Made by a program: the position numbers and the translations under genes. 64,000 nt of DNA from Streptomyces sp. S.PNR 29. Lineage in GTDB: Bacteria; Actinomycetota; Actinomycetes; Streptomycetales; Streptomycetaceae. The notes beneath the pieces were generated by a model that did not search any database, was not told the DNA's origin, and worked only from the letters and a program-made list of their open reading frames with translations. Location of the stretch: the NCBI RefSeq assembly GCF_030386795.1, contig NZ_JANUQM010000009.1, positions 363,992-427,991 on the forward strand. Direction: 5' to 3'. This document shows, piece by piece, positions 24,103-33,437 of the stretch; positions within the stretch are counted from its first letter, which is position 1; each line of letters starts with the position of its first letter.

Positions 24103-24130
24103 AACCTCCAGGTCGGGACCCGGGGGTTCT
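24103..24130 (+). terminator. Hairpin after the degenerate core
   Basis: AACCTCCAGGTC (24103-24114) pairs with GACCCGGGGGTT (24117-24128) with one wobble pair and one mismatch, then CTTTGTT. It is the same arrangement as after the other three cores, which supports the identification of 24053-24097. Confidence 0.6.
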
Positions 24131-24267
24131 TTGTTCTCCGGGATCGAGCGGGCCAGGCCTGTCCACCGCCTTTCACCTGTGCGAGCGTCTCCTTTCCGCC
24201 ACCACCCCCTGATAAGATCCGGCCACTTGTGCGAGGGCACGGGCCCTCGCAGGGGAGGGAACCTTAA

Positions 24268-27200
24268 GTGGGCAGACACGCCCCGAGACGGGGCGGGCTG
24301 GCCGCCGCCGTCTCCTCGCTCGTCATCGCCGTCGCGGCGGCGTCCGTCACCGTCCTTTCGCAGGGCAGCGGATCCGCGGAAGCGGCCGGAGGCGACACCA
24401 CCGCGATCACGCTGGTCGACCCCAGCTCGGCCACACCCCGCACCGACCGCCCGTACGTGGCCGGCGACAGCGGCTTCCTGCACCGGCAGAGCGGCAGGTC
24501 CGGGCTGCTGTGGACCGACTACGCGACCGGCAGGACCGTGACCGTGGAGAACGCCGACGGCGTCTACACCCCAGGCACCGGCTGCACGTACCTCGGCTCC
24601 GAGTGCCGTAACGCCTGGTACGGCTCGGACAGCGACCTGGTCGCCCTGCCGACCACGACCAGCGACGCGTACGCCACCCTCTGGGACCCGGCGACGGCCA
24701 CGTCCAGGAAGGTGAGCTGGAACGGCTCCATCCAGTACGGCCAGGGCTACTACCGGGCCCTCGCCGGCGACACGATCGTCACCACCCAGTCCCTGATCGA
24801 CAAGGTCGACGGCGCGTGGCGCACCCGCAGGGTCACCGGGGACGCGACGAGCGTGGGGAGCGAGGACGTCCTCGCGGCGGACTCCTCCGGCGTGCTCTGG
24901 TCGGTCGGCACCGGCACGATCGGCTACATCGACGTCGCCTCGGCCGTGAACACCTATGCGTTCACCGACGCCACCTACGCCTCGCACTACGTGATGAGCG
25001 AGGACCGCATCGGCTGGTACCAGGCCGGCACCGCCGAGCTGCACCTGAAGTCCCGTACCGACCTCACCGGCCCCGAGCAGGTCGTCACGCTGCCCGCCAA
25101 CCCGGGCACGCTCGACGGCGATCCGGTCCTGGTCGGCGACTGGCTGCTGCTGCCGCTGTCCTCCAGCTCGCTCGGCTCCAAACTGCTCGCCGTCGACGTG
25201 AACGACCCCTCGGTTCAGCAGACCCTGCTGGCGAGCGCGGGCGAGTACACGCTGGCCGCCGGTGACGACAGCGCGCTGGTCTCCGGCGGCACCGACGCCA
25301 CCGACTGGTGGGTGCGGCGGGTGAGCCAGGCCGAGGACGGCACGCTGAGGATGGAGAAGGTGCTCCAGTCCCCGGCGGTGGAGAACGCCAAGACCGGCAT
25401 CGCGCTCAGCCGCGGCAGCCTGCGCGTCGCCGAGGACGACCCGGACACCGCCGCGCACCTCACGTCCGTGCGCACCCTCACCACCAACGGCTCCTCCGAG
25501 CTGACGGCGTCGGACGCCACGGAGAGCAGCAAGGTCTACAGCCCCGTCTGCCCGTACGCCGGCACCACGTGCGCGGCACTGTGGGGGAACCTCGCCGCCG
25601 AGGACGTCTATCTCGGCAACTACTACTACGACGCGGAGCTGAAGGAGGACCGGCTGGTCGCCATCGGCGGCCACCAGCTGGAGTTCGGCACCACGGGCGG
25701 CTCGATCGTCGACGCCGGAGACGACTACGCCGTCTACAACTCCGGCGGCAGCACCCCGGCGCAGTACGTCGGCGAGTTCGGCCAGGGCCAGAAGCTGAAG
25801 CGGTCCGTGCGCGCCGCAACCCTGAGCGGCTCCACCCTCTGGAGCGCCACCACCACCGCCGGCACGCTCACCTCGTACAGCCTCCCGCTGGAGAAGTCGC
25901 TCGCCACGGTGACCGTCCCGGGTCTGGCCTGCGTGCCGGGCGAACTCCAGGCGGCGGGGCGCTGGCTGTACTGGGCCTGCGGGACGGACTCGGCGGGCGT
26001 GTACGACACCAAGGCCGGTACGTCGACGGCGGTCACCCCCGGTGACGTGCTCCTCGGCGACGGCTTCACCGTGCGCCACGACCACACCACCGGCACCCTG
26101 GTCCTCACCGAGGCGGCCACCGGCACCACCCGCACGATCGCTTCCGACCTGCCCGACAAGGGCCTGCCCGCGGACCGCCGTTACCGCTGGACGGTCGACG
26201 AGTACACCGGCCTGGTCGCCTGGTTCGACGACTACGAGCGCACTCACGTCATCACCACGGGCATCGCCCCGTCCGCCGTGACGGCTCTGAAGACGTCGAT
26301 CGGCAGCGACTCCGTGGACCCGAACATGCCCTTCCAGGGCCGCTGGGTGCTGTCCCGCCCGGTCACCTCCTGGTCGCTCACCTTCACCTCGGTCCAGAGC
26401 GGTGCGACCGGCAAGGCCACCCGCACGATCACCGGAGGCGCGACACCGGACCTGGTGAGCGCGACCTGGAACGGCAGGACGGCGAGCGGCAGTTACTTCC
26501 CCAACGGCCACTTCACCTGGACCCTGAAGGCGACCGGACTCGGCACCGCCACGGTGACCACGGTGACGACCGGCGATGGCTACCTGCAGCGCGGAGCGGC
26601 GGTGCGCCACGACTTCGTGGACGGCCCGGATGGCCGAGGCGACCTGCTCACCCTCAACTCCTCGGGCGGGCTGACCTTCCACTCCGGCACCGGCACAGGG
26701 AAGTTCGGCGACAAGTACACGGGAACCGGCTGGGCCACGTCCATCACGGCGATCCCCTTCGGCGACCTGAGCGGTGACCGCTGCAACGACGTCCTCGTGC
26801 GCTACAGCAGCGGCGCCCTGCGGCTGTACAAGCCGGGCTGCGGGGCGGCGGTCAAGCCGTCGACGCCGTACACGACCCTCGCGAGCAGCGGCTGGACGCA
26901 GTACAACGTCCTCACCTCGCCCGGCGACGTGAGCGGCGACGGCCGCCCGGACCTCATCGCCCGCAACTCCTCCACCGGAGCCGTCTACCTCTACAAGGGC
27001 ACCAGTGACGGCAAGCTCTCCTCCCGCGTCAAGCTCTACGACAACTGGAAGGGCTACAAGAAGATCGTCGGAGTCGGGGACATCACCGGCGACGGCAGGG
27101 CGGACCTCCTGGCCCAGGACACGTCCAGCAACCTCTACCGCTACGACGGCAAGGGCGACGGCACCTTCGCCGCCCGCGTGAAGCTGTTCGGCAACTGGGG

Positions 27201-27375
27201 CGGCTCGTACAACGCGGTCGTCGGCGTCGGCGACATCACCGACGACGGCAGGCCGGACCTGGTCTCCCGCGACACCAGCGGCAACCTGTGGCGCAACAGC
27301 GGCGACGGAAAGGGCTCGTTCGGGCCGCGGACGCAGATCGCGAGCGGCTGGAGCGGCTACAAGTCCCTTTCATAA
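24268..27375 (+). CDS. Large secreted FG-GAP/VCBS repeat protein
   Basis: This 1035-aa protein has a signal peptide (RRGGLAAAVSSLVIAVAAAS, cut near AEA at about 40). A long beta-propeller-like region of weakly repeated strands follows, then about four C-terminal FG-GAP repeats (about 825-1035) with Ca-binding loops such as GDLSGDRCND, GDVSGDGRPD, GDITGDGRAD and GDITDDGRPD. Such proteins bind surfaces or glycans; no catalytic residues stand out. GGAGGGA lies 7 nt before GTG 24268. It begins just outside the last tRNA core and looks like native chromosome. Confidence 0.88.
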   Translation: MGRHAPRRGGLAAAVSSLVIAVAAASVTVLSQGSGSAEAAGGDTTAITLVDPSSATPRTDRPYVAGDSGFLHRQSGRSGLLWTDYATGRTVTVENADGVYTPGTGCTYLGSECRNAWYGSDSDLVALPTTTSDAYATLWDPATATSRKVSWNGSIQYGQGYYRALAGDTIVTTQSLIDKVDGAWRTRRVTGDATSVGSEDVLAADSSGVLWSVGTGTIGYIDVASAVNTYAFTDATYASHYVMSEDRIGWYQAGTAELHLKSRTDLTGPEQVVTLPANPGTLDGDPVLVGDWLLLPLSSSSLGSKLLAVDVNDPSVQQTLLASAGEYTLAAGDDSALVSGGTDATDWWVRRVSQAEDGTLRMEKVLQSPAVENAKTGIALSRGSLRVAEDDPDTAAHLTSVRTLTTNGSSELTASDATESSKVYSPVCPYAGTTCAALWGNLAAEDVYLGNYYYDAELKEDRLVAIGGHQLEFGTTGGSIVDAGDDYAVYNSGGSTPAQYVGEFGQGQKLKRSVRAATLSGSTLWSATTTAGTLTSYSLPLEKSLATVTVPGLACVPGELQAAGRWLYWACGTDSAGVYDTKAGTSTAVTPGDVLLGDGFTVRHDHTTGTLVLTEAATGTTRTIASDLPDKGLPADRRYRWTVDEYTGLVAWFDDYERTHVITTGIAPSAVTALKTSIGSDSVDPNMPFQGRWVLSRPVTSWSLTFTSVQSGATGKATRTITGGATPDLVSATWNGRTASGSYFPNGHFTWTLKATGLGTATVTTVTTGDGYLQRGAAVRHDFVDGPDGRGDLLTLNSSGGLTFHSGTGTGKFGDKYTGTGWATSITAIPFGDLSGDRCNDVLVRYSSGALRLYKPGCGAAVKPSTPYTTLASSGWTQYNVLTSPGDVSGDGRPDLIARNSSTGAVYLYKGTSDGKLSSRVKLYDNWKGYKKIVGVGDITGDGRADLLAQDTSSNLYRYDGKGDGTFAARVKLFGNWGGSYNAVVGVGDITDDGRPDLVSRDTSGNLWRNSGDGKGSFGPRTQIASGWSGYKSLS

Positions 27376-27395
27376 GCGGTGAGCTGATCCTCTGA

Positions 27396-27430
27396 GGGCG
27401 CCCGGCGACTTGATGTCACCGGGCGCCTTC
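27396..27430 (+). terminator. Terminator hairpin after the FG-GAP gene
   Basis: GGCGCCCGG (27397-27405) pairs with CCGGGCGCC (27419-27427), followed by TTCG. Confidence 0.75.
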
Positions 27431-27661
27431 GCATGTCCGGAAGGTCGGCGCCGCCGCTCCGGGAACCCATCGTCCGGCCGTGTGCGCCGTATCACGCACT
27501 TCAGGACTGCCCAAGTTGTCCAGGTCACAGCGCAAATGTCCCTTTGGCGTCCATGCTCTAAGCGCATGTCGACACCCTAAGTGGGGCGCACCGGCATCAA
27601 CTTGGCGCGAAGCGTCGAAGTGACACACGACACATCATTCCTGACGTACTTCCCCAACACC

Positions 27662-27722
27662 TGCTCATTCCCCCTTTCTCTCACTTTCCCTCGCTTTCCC
27701 TCGCTTTCCCTCCCTTTCCCCC
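27662..27722 (+). repeat. Pyrimidine-rich short tandem repeats before the type III PKS gene
   Basis: Repeats of CTTTCCCTCG (10-11 bp) occur four to five times, almost purely C/T on this strand. The block occupies the leader of the polyketide synthase gene and ends right at its GAGAGG ribosome site. A role in expression or slippage is possible but unproven. Confidence 0.75.
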
Positions 27723-27738
27723 CAGAGAGGTGCCCACC

Positions 27739-28923
27739 ATGGCCGCTTACCTGTGCCCTCCTGCCGTGATCCACGGCAGGCACACCGTGGAGACCAGCCA
27801 GATCGTGGCGGAAGTACGCGCCCGGCATCCGCACGCGCCGTGGGCGCCGCGAATCGACGGCATCGCGGCCAGTACGGGCATCCGGACCCGCGGGTGGATG
27901 CTGCCGCTGGAGACCGCCGTCGCGCCCGGCGACGGGAACGGCCTGCGGGCCGCCGGCACCGGACCGGCCCGGGAGGCGCTGGCCCGCGACGGGTTCACCG
28001 AGCAGGACGTGGACCGCGTGATCGCCGCCCTTGAGTCGATACCCGCACCGCAGACGGTCCAGGAGCGCACCGCGCCGGCCTGGGCTGCCGTGCAGTCCTA
28101 CGGGGAACATGCGGCGCGCGGGGCCCTGCAGATCGCCGGGCTGGACGCCGCGGACGTCGACTGCCTGATCACCAGTCACTCCACCACTCCCGCGCTGCCG
28201 GGGCTGGACATCGCCCTGGCCAACAAGCTCCCGCTCCGCAACGACGTGATGCTGCTGCCGGCCACACAGTGGGCCTGCGTCGCCGGGACCCGCTCCCTGG
28301 CGCTGGCGGGGGATCTCGTGGCCGCGGACCCCGACCGGGTGGTCCTGGTCGTGATCGCGGAGGCGCTGAGCACGACCTACCAGCCCGCGGACGACACCCT
28401 GGAGTCCCTGATCGTCCGGCTGCTGTTCGCGGACACCGCGGTCGCCGCGGTGGTCACGGGCCGCCCGAGGCCCGAGTCGGTGCTGCGGCTGGACGCCGCC
28501 TGGCACCACACTCTGCCCGGCACCCAGGATCTGCACCGCCTGGAGACCCGGGCGGACGGCACCCACTTCGTGATGGACCGGCGCGGACCGCGCGCCGTGC
28601 AGGAGACGGTCACCGCGATGTGGGAGTGGCTGCGCGTCCGTTACCAGGACGACCCCGGCTCCTGGCACCCCGACGTCCTGCTCGCGCACCCGGGCGGGAC
28701 ACGGGTGCTGGAGTACATGGAGCAGACGATGCCCGACGGGTGGCCGTCGGGGCTGCTGGACTACAGCCGGGACAGCTACACCAGCGGCAACCGCGGAGGC
28801 GCCGCCGTGTTCGACATCCTGCGCAGAGCGCACGACGCCGGACAGGAACCGGGCAGCCGTGCCGTCCTGTACGCGGCGGCCCCGGGCCTCACGGCCACCG
28901 CCGTGGAAGGAGCGTGGCTGTAG
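27739..28923 (+). CDS. Type III polyketide synthase
   Basis: This 394-aa protein is of the chalcone synthase family. The catalytic triad is visible: Cys180 in LLPATQWACVAG, His317 in DVLLAHPGG and Asn351 in SYTSGNRGGAAV. It condenses malonyl-CoA on an acyl-CoA starter to make resorcinol, pyrone or naphthalene products. It lacks the N-terminal pattern I associate with RppA, so the product cannot be named. No tailoring methyltransferase or oxygenase follows; the next gene is convergent. GAGAGG lies about 8 nt upstream of the ATG. Confidence 0.93.
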   Translation: MAAYLCPPAVIHGRHTVETSQIVAEVRARHPHAPWAPRIDGIAASTGIRTRGWMLPLETAVAPGDGNGLRAAGTGPAREALARDGFTEQDVDRVIAALESIPAPQTVQERTAPAWAAVQSYGEHAARGALQIAGLDAADVDCLITSHSTTPALPGLDIALANKLPLRNDVMLLPATQWACVAGTRSLALAGDLVAADPDRVVLVVIAEALSTTYQPADDTLESLIVRLLFADTAVAAVVTGRPRPESVLRLDAAWHHTLPGTQDLHRLETRADGTHFVMDRRGPRAVQETVTAMWEWLRVRYQDDPGSWHPDVLLAHPGGTRVLEYMEQTMPDGWPSGLLDYSRDSYTSGNRGGAAVFDILRRAHDAGQEPGSRAVLYAAAPGLTATAVEGAWL

Positions 28924-29034
28924 TGCCGGCTCGCGCCGTACCGGCGGCCGGGCCGTCCATGCCACCGGTCGGCGCCCGTACCGCCGGTGGCGCCCCCTGA
29001 CGAGCGCACGCCGGCCGGCCCGCCCGCGGCCGCG

Positions 29035-31197
29035 TCACCTCCCGACCGCCGCCCAGACCACTTTGCCGGTGTCCGTCCACCGCACCCCCCACCGGCTGGT
29101 GAGTCCGTGCACGACGTGCAGGCCACGGCCACTGTCGTCGAAGGGTCCGTTGCGCCCCAGCCGCGGCCTGCCGTTGCCGGTGTCGCCCACCTCGCACAGC
29201 AGCCCGTGACCGGCCCTGATCAGCCGTACCGTGACGGGGCCGGTGGCGAAGCGCACCGCGTTCGTGACCAGCTCGCTGACCAGCAGCATCACGTTCTCCC
29301 GCGTGTCGTCCCCGGTGTGCCATTGCCGCAGCAGCGCGGAGACCTGCGAACGGGCACGGGCGGGGGCGTCGTCGCGGGCGGGCAGCCGCCAGGTCGCGGT
29401 GTCCCCCTTGCGGTAGCCGATCATGCGCGCGAGCAGCAGGGTCACGTCGTCGCGGCGGCGCCCGGGCGCCAGCGCGGAGACCACGCGCCGCGCGGCCTGC
29501 TGCAGGGCGTCCCAGGGGTGCACCGCGGACACGAGATCCGCCAGCCTGCCGATGCCCTCGTCGATCGATACGGCGGGATCCTCCACCAGGCCGTCGGTGT
29601 AGAGGGCGAGCAACGTGCCCGGGGGCGCGGCGAACGTGTGCACGTCGAACGGCTCCCGCAGCGCGAACTCGGCGCCCAGCCCGGGGTGGGTGCGCACCGC
29701 GACCGGGCCGGCCGGCCCGTCCGGGGGCACCAGGACCGGGGGGAGGTGGCCGGCGCTGGACAGCGCCACATGGTGGCCGACCGGGTCGTAGACGGCGATG
29801 CAGCAGGTCGACCCGAGGGCGCTGTAACCGGCCGCGAGCCCGGACTCCGCGTCGTCCAGCAGCGACACGGTCTCGTCCAGGTGCTCCAGCACCTCGTCGG
29901 GCGCCAGCCCCGCGGACAGCAGCGCGCGGGCCTCCATGCTCAGCTGTCCCATGGTCGCCGCTGCTCCCAGACCGTGCCCGACGACGTCACCGACCACCAG
30001 CGCGGTACGGCCGTCCGGCAGCGGAAAGCTGTTCACCCAGTCACCGCCGACGCCCGCGCTGTCGGGGGTGGCGGGCTGGTAGACGCTGGCGGTCTCGATG
30101 GTGTCGCCGCCGGACCGTGGCAGCAGCCGGCGCTGCAACGCCAGCACCTGCGTGTGTTCGCGCTGGTGCTGACGGGCCAGGTCGACGTGGTGAGAGGTCC
30201 TGGCCACCAGTTCCTGCAGGTCGAGCAGCTCGCTGTCGTCGAAGGGGCGGTCCGCCCGCCGCCAGACCTCGGCCACGCCCAGAACGACGGGCGGCGCACC
30301 GTCCAGGACCAGCGGTATGCACGCCACGCTCGCCGCCCGGTCACCGGGCACCAGGGCACGGACCAGACGCGGACTGCCCAGTACCCGCTCGATCGCCTCC
30401 CGGTCGGGTATGACGATGGCCTGCGCGGCGTCGTCACGCCGTACCGCATGCGACAGCAGGCGACTCGCATCGCTGGGAAGATCGTCCCCCGGCGTCACAT
30501 AACCGTCGGGCCACGCCCGGTCCGGCACCAGGGCCGCCCGCCGCAGCCGGATCCGCCCCTGCGGCTGCTCGGTGACCGCCTCACCCGTCCACACGGCGAA
30601 GTCGAGGTCGATGGCGGCCACGTCTCCCCAGGCCAGCAGAGACTCCGCCAGCGACTGCGCGGTCTCACCGATGTCCAGCGAGGTGCCGATGGCGGTCTCG
30701 GCGGCGTACAGGTGCAGCCTCCTGGCCATGGCGATCAGGGAGACGGTCAGGCCCTCCTGAGGGGCCGCGGCGGCCAGGATGCTCATCGAGACCACCAGCT
30801 CCGACCCGTCGCCGCGCCGCAGCCGCTGGACCCGGGCGACGTGCGGCTCACCGGTCTCCAGAACCTGCCGCAACCGTCGGGTGACCGTCGGTACGTCCCC
30901 GGGAGGCAGGAGATCGACGAAAGAGCTCCCGGTCCTGGCGTCCACCCCCTCGAAAACGGGGGCGTCCAGATTGCAGCGGGTGATTCTCAGTTCCCGGTCG
31001 AGGTTGACCGCGCCGAGGATCTGCTCCTGACGGCCGGGGGCGGGGTGGGCGGGGACGCGCCGGGGGGCGGTGCGGTCGTCCTGCGACTCGGCAGAACCGG
31101 CGGACGCTGCCGCTCCGCCGCGCGGGATGTACTGCCCCAAGGCGCTGCTGACCATGTCGAACGGCGACGAGGACGAGGGGGAGGATGTGGAGTCCAT
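29035..31197 (-). CDS. PAS-GAF-SpoIIE phosphatase with C-terminal ATP-binding domain
   Basis: This 720-aa signalling protein has a PAS-like domain (about 55-160, ILGAVNLDRELRITRCN), a GAF domain (about 165-345) and a SpoIIE/PP2C phosphatase (about 370-575) with VGGDWVNSF, VVGDVVGHGLGAA, LYTDGLVED and RRDDVTLLLARM metal-binding acids. A RsbW-like HATPase follows (about 590-720) with LLVSELVTNAVRFA and DDSGRGLHVVHGL. Such multi-switch proteins both phosphorylate and dephosphorylate anti-sigma antagonists. No STAS partner is adjacent. It is transcribed divergently from the NodB gene. Confidence 0.93.
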   Translation of the reverse strand: MDSTSSPSSSSPFDMVSSALGQYIPRGGAAASAGSAESQDDRTAPRRVPAHPAPGRQEQILGAVNLDRELRITRCNLDAPVFEGVDARTGSSFVDLLPPGDVPTVTRRLRQVLETGEPHVARVQRLRRGDGSELVVSMSILAAAAPQEGLTVSLIAMARRLHLYAAETAIGTSLDIGETAQSLAESLLAWGDVAAIDLDFAVWTGEAVTEQPQGRIRLRRAALVPDRAWPDGYVTPGDDLPSDASRLLSHAVRRDDAAQAIVIPDREAIERVLGSPRLVRALVPGDRAASVACIPLVLDGAPPVVLGVAEVWRRADRPFDDSELLDLQELVARTSHHVDLARQHQREHTQVLALQRRLLPRSGGDTIETASVYQPATPDSAGVGGDWVNSFPLPDGRTALVVGDVVGHGLGAAATMGQLSMEARALLSAGLAPDEVLEHLDETVSLLDDAESGLAAGYSALGSTCCIAVYDPVGHHVALSSAGHLPPVLVPPDGPAGPVAVRTHPGLGAEFALREPFDVHTFAAPPGTLLALYTDGLVEDPAVSIDEGIGRLADLVSAVHPWDALQQAARRVVSALAPGRRRDDVTLLLARMIGYRKGDTATWRLPARDDAPARARSQVSALLRQWHTGDDTRENVMLLVSELVTNAVRFATGPVTVRLIRAGHGLLCEVGDTGNGRPRLGRNGPFDDSGRGLHVVHGLTSRWGVRWTDTGKVVWAAVGR

Positions 31198-31524
31198 GCG
31201 GCTCTCTCAGCTCGCTCGCCAACCCCGGCACAGCGCCGGGGCCGAACCAGAACCCGGGCGATCGGGTCCCGACATTCCTGACCGCACACCTCATTCAATA
31301 ACAACCCGGGCCGCTTCGCCCACACCAGCGGATCGCACAGCGAACGCGGACAGTGAGGGAGGCAGCACGCCGCCTCCCGCGCTGCTCGCCGAGTTGTCCG
31401 CGAACACCCCCGGGATTGTCCGTGATCGGTAACGGACGCATCCCGCGGCCGCCGGCCCTCGTCCTGCCAGGTGGTCGCAAGGCGACCGGGGATCGGCGAG
31501 GAACTGTGCGAAAGCGGGGCGGAC

Positions 31525-32298
31525 ATGGCACGGCACGGCGGCGGGCGGGGCTGGTACGGCAAGGTGGTCGGTGCGGCGCTCGGAGTGACGCTGCTCGCCA
31601 CCGGTGCCTCGGTGTGGACCGCGCAGGCCGGTGCCGGGGGCGGCTCGTCGCCGAAGGCGGCCGCACCGGCCACGCCGGGCAGTGCCGTCAAGCCGGTCGC
31701 GGTGACCATCGCGCACGCCTCGGACAAGGGAGCGCGCGGCGTCAACATCACCATCGACGACGGCCCCGACCCCGTGTGGACCCCTCAGGTGCTCGATGTG
31801 CTGCGGGAGTACGGAGCGAAGGCCACGTTCTGCATGGTGGGGACGCAGGCGCAGGCCCACCCGGACCTGGTGAAGAAGGTGGTCGCGGCCGGGCACCGGC
31901 TGTGCGACCACTCGGTGTCGCACGACACCACCATGGACAAGAAGTCCCAGGCCTACCAGTCGCAGCAGATACTCGACGCCGAACGCATGATCACCGAGGC
32001 GTCCGGGGGCGTACGGCCGATGTACTACCGGGCGCCCGGCGGGGCCTTCACCCCCTACAGCCGCAAGCTCGCCGCCTCCCGGGGCATGCGCCCGCTGGGC
32101 TGGAACGTGGACACCAAGGACTTCGAGCGGCCGGGCACCGACGCTGTCGTCGCCACCGTCCAGCGGGAGCTGCCGGGCGGGCCGACGCTGCTCTTCCACG
32201 ACGCGGGAGGCGACCGCTCCCAGACCGTCGAGGCGCTGCGCCGGATCCTTCCCTGGCTCAAGGAGCAGGGCTACTCCTTCGGCTTCCCGGTGCGCTGA
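31525..32298 (+). CDS. Secreted polysaccharide deacetylase (NodB, CE4)
   Basis: This 257-aa protein has a signal peptide or anchor (GKVVGAALGVTLLATGAS). An intact NodB domain follows: motif 1 TIDDGPD with both Asp, motif 2 HSVSHD with two His, motif 3 YRAPGGA, and motif 5 LLFHDAGGDR. It should remove acetyl groups from peptidoglycan or chitin-type glycans at the wall. It is a useful contrast with the degenerate NodB domain at 37582. I chose ATG 31525; the frame is open to 31471. Confidence 0.92.
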   Translation: MARHGGGRGWYGKVVGAALGVTLLATGASVWTAQAGAGGGSSPKAAAPATPGSAVKPVAVTIAHASDKGARGVNITIDDGPDPVWTPQVLDVLREYGAKATFCMVGTQAQAHPDLVKKVVAAGHRLCDHSVSHDTTMDKKSQAYQSQQILDAERMITEASGGVRPMYYRAPGGAFTPYSRKLAASRGMRPLGWNVDTKDFERPGTDAVVATVQRELPGGPTLLFHDAGGDRSQTVEALRRILPWLKEQGYSFGFPVR

Positions 32299-32460
32299 GC
32301 CAGGGCCCTGGCCGGTCCCCGGGGAGGGGCGTGGCCCGGCACGGTGCCGTGCGGAAGTCTGTCACGGCGAGTCCACATCTCCGTGCCTGCCGGAGTTAGG
32401 GTCGGACCACGGGCGCCGCGCACGCCCGGGTCCCTCGCCGCATCCCGAAACGAAGGTGCT

Positions 32461-32799
32461 ATGCCCGCTGAGAACGCCTCTGTCGCCGGCAACCTGGACG
32501 ACGACGACTACCCCGCCTACACCATGGGGCGGGCCGCCGATGTTCTCGGCACCACCCCTGCCTTCCTGCGGGCCATCGGCGAAGCCGGGGTGATCACTCC
32601 CCTGCGTTCGGAAGGCGGCCACCGCCGGTACTCGCGCCGCCAGCTGCGCATCGCCGCCCGCGCCCGTGAACTCGTCGACCAGGGCACTCCCATCGAGGCC
32701 GCGTGCCGCATCATCTCGCTCGAGGACCAGCTCGACGACACCCTCCGCCTGAACCGGGAAATGCGCCGGACGCTCGACGCGCACGGCGCGGATATCTAG
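32461..32799 (+). CDS. MerR-family helix-turn-helix regulator
   Basis: This 112-aa protein has a MerR-type winged helix at about residues 19-85 (YTMGRAADVLGTTPAFLRAIGE, then PLRSEGGHRRYSRRQLRIA). The C terminus is a short coiled coil (LEDQLDDTLRLNREMRRTL). There is no effector-binding domain, so it may respond to a partner or DNA context only. It precedes the cold-shock gene by 220 bp in the same direction, an arrangement I recall from other Streptomyces genomes. Confidence 0.9.
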   Translation: MPAENASVAGNLDDDDYPAYTMGRAADVLGTTPAFLRAIGEAGVITPLRSEGGHRRYSRRQLRIAARARELVDQGTPIEAACRIISLEDQLDDTLRLNREMRRTLDAHGADI

Positions 32800-33021
32800 T
32801 CCCGCCAGTGCAGAAATACAGGTGACGGCGGGATGAGAACCTTTGGACGATCCGGAAAACGCAGGGGACTTCCACCCGGCCCTGTGTTAGCGTGATAGCA
32901 GTTGCAGTTTTGATTGCCAGTTTTCGCAGAGCTTTCCGGGTCTTTCCGGAGGGGTGATCATCGCGGCGACTCGGATCCGTAAAGTGCGGACTCCGGCACT
33001 GCCCCCCAAGGGAGATTCAAT

Positions 33022-33225
33022 ATGGCATCTGGCACCGTGAAGTGGTTCAACGCGGAAAAGGGCTTCGGCTTCATCGAGCAGGACGGCGGCGGCGCTGACG
33101 TGTTCGCCCACTACTCGAACATCGCCACCAGCGGCTTCCGCGAGCTTCAGGAAGGCCAGAAGGTTACCTTCGACGTCACGCAGGGCCAGAAGGGCCCGCA
33201 GGCCGAGAACATCGTTCCCGCCTGA
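33022..33225 (+). CDS. Cold-shock protein (CspA family)
   Basis: This 67-aa single-domain protein has RNP1 KGFGFIEQ and RNP2 VFAHYS. It is an RNA chaperone or single-strand nucleic acid binder. GGGAGA lies about 8 nt upstream. The 130-bp T-rich leader upstream (from about 32890) is typical for these genes and may form the temperature-dependent 5' UTR. Confidence 0.96.
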   Translation: MASGTVKWFNAEKGFGFIEQDGGGADVFAHYSNIATSGFRELQEGQKVTFDVTQGQKGPQAENIVPA

Positions 33226-33245
33226 CGCTGACGCGCATCATGTGG

Positions 33246-33290
33246 CTGGGGCCCGCGCTCTCGGGGTGCGGGCCCCAGCTCATTGCTTTC
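33246..33290 (+). terminator. Terminator after the cold-shock gene
   Basis: CTGGGGCCCGC (33246-33256) pairs perfectly with GCGGGCCCCAG (33268-33278), followed by CTCATTGCTTTCC. Confidence 0.85.
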
Positions 33291-33437
33291 CGGGATGCCC
33301 CGGATTCCTGACAGCCCGGCTTCAGCGCCGAAGGCCCGGCTCTTCACATTCCCTTCGGCTCATTCTTGTGAATCCGCGTGCGGCTCCCGACCGCTGGACG
33401 GAATTCCTCGATACGCCGCATCGAGGAAGGTTCCGCC

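Noticed and set aside
27662..27722. CRISPR-like repeats
   Set aside because: Units are about 10 bp with no unique spacers and no cas genes nearby, so this is a simple tandem repeat.
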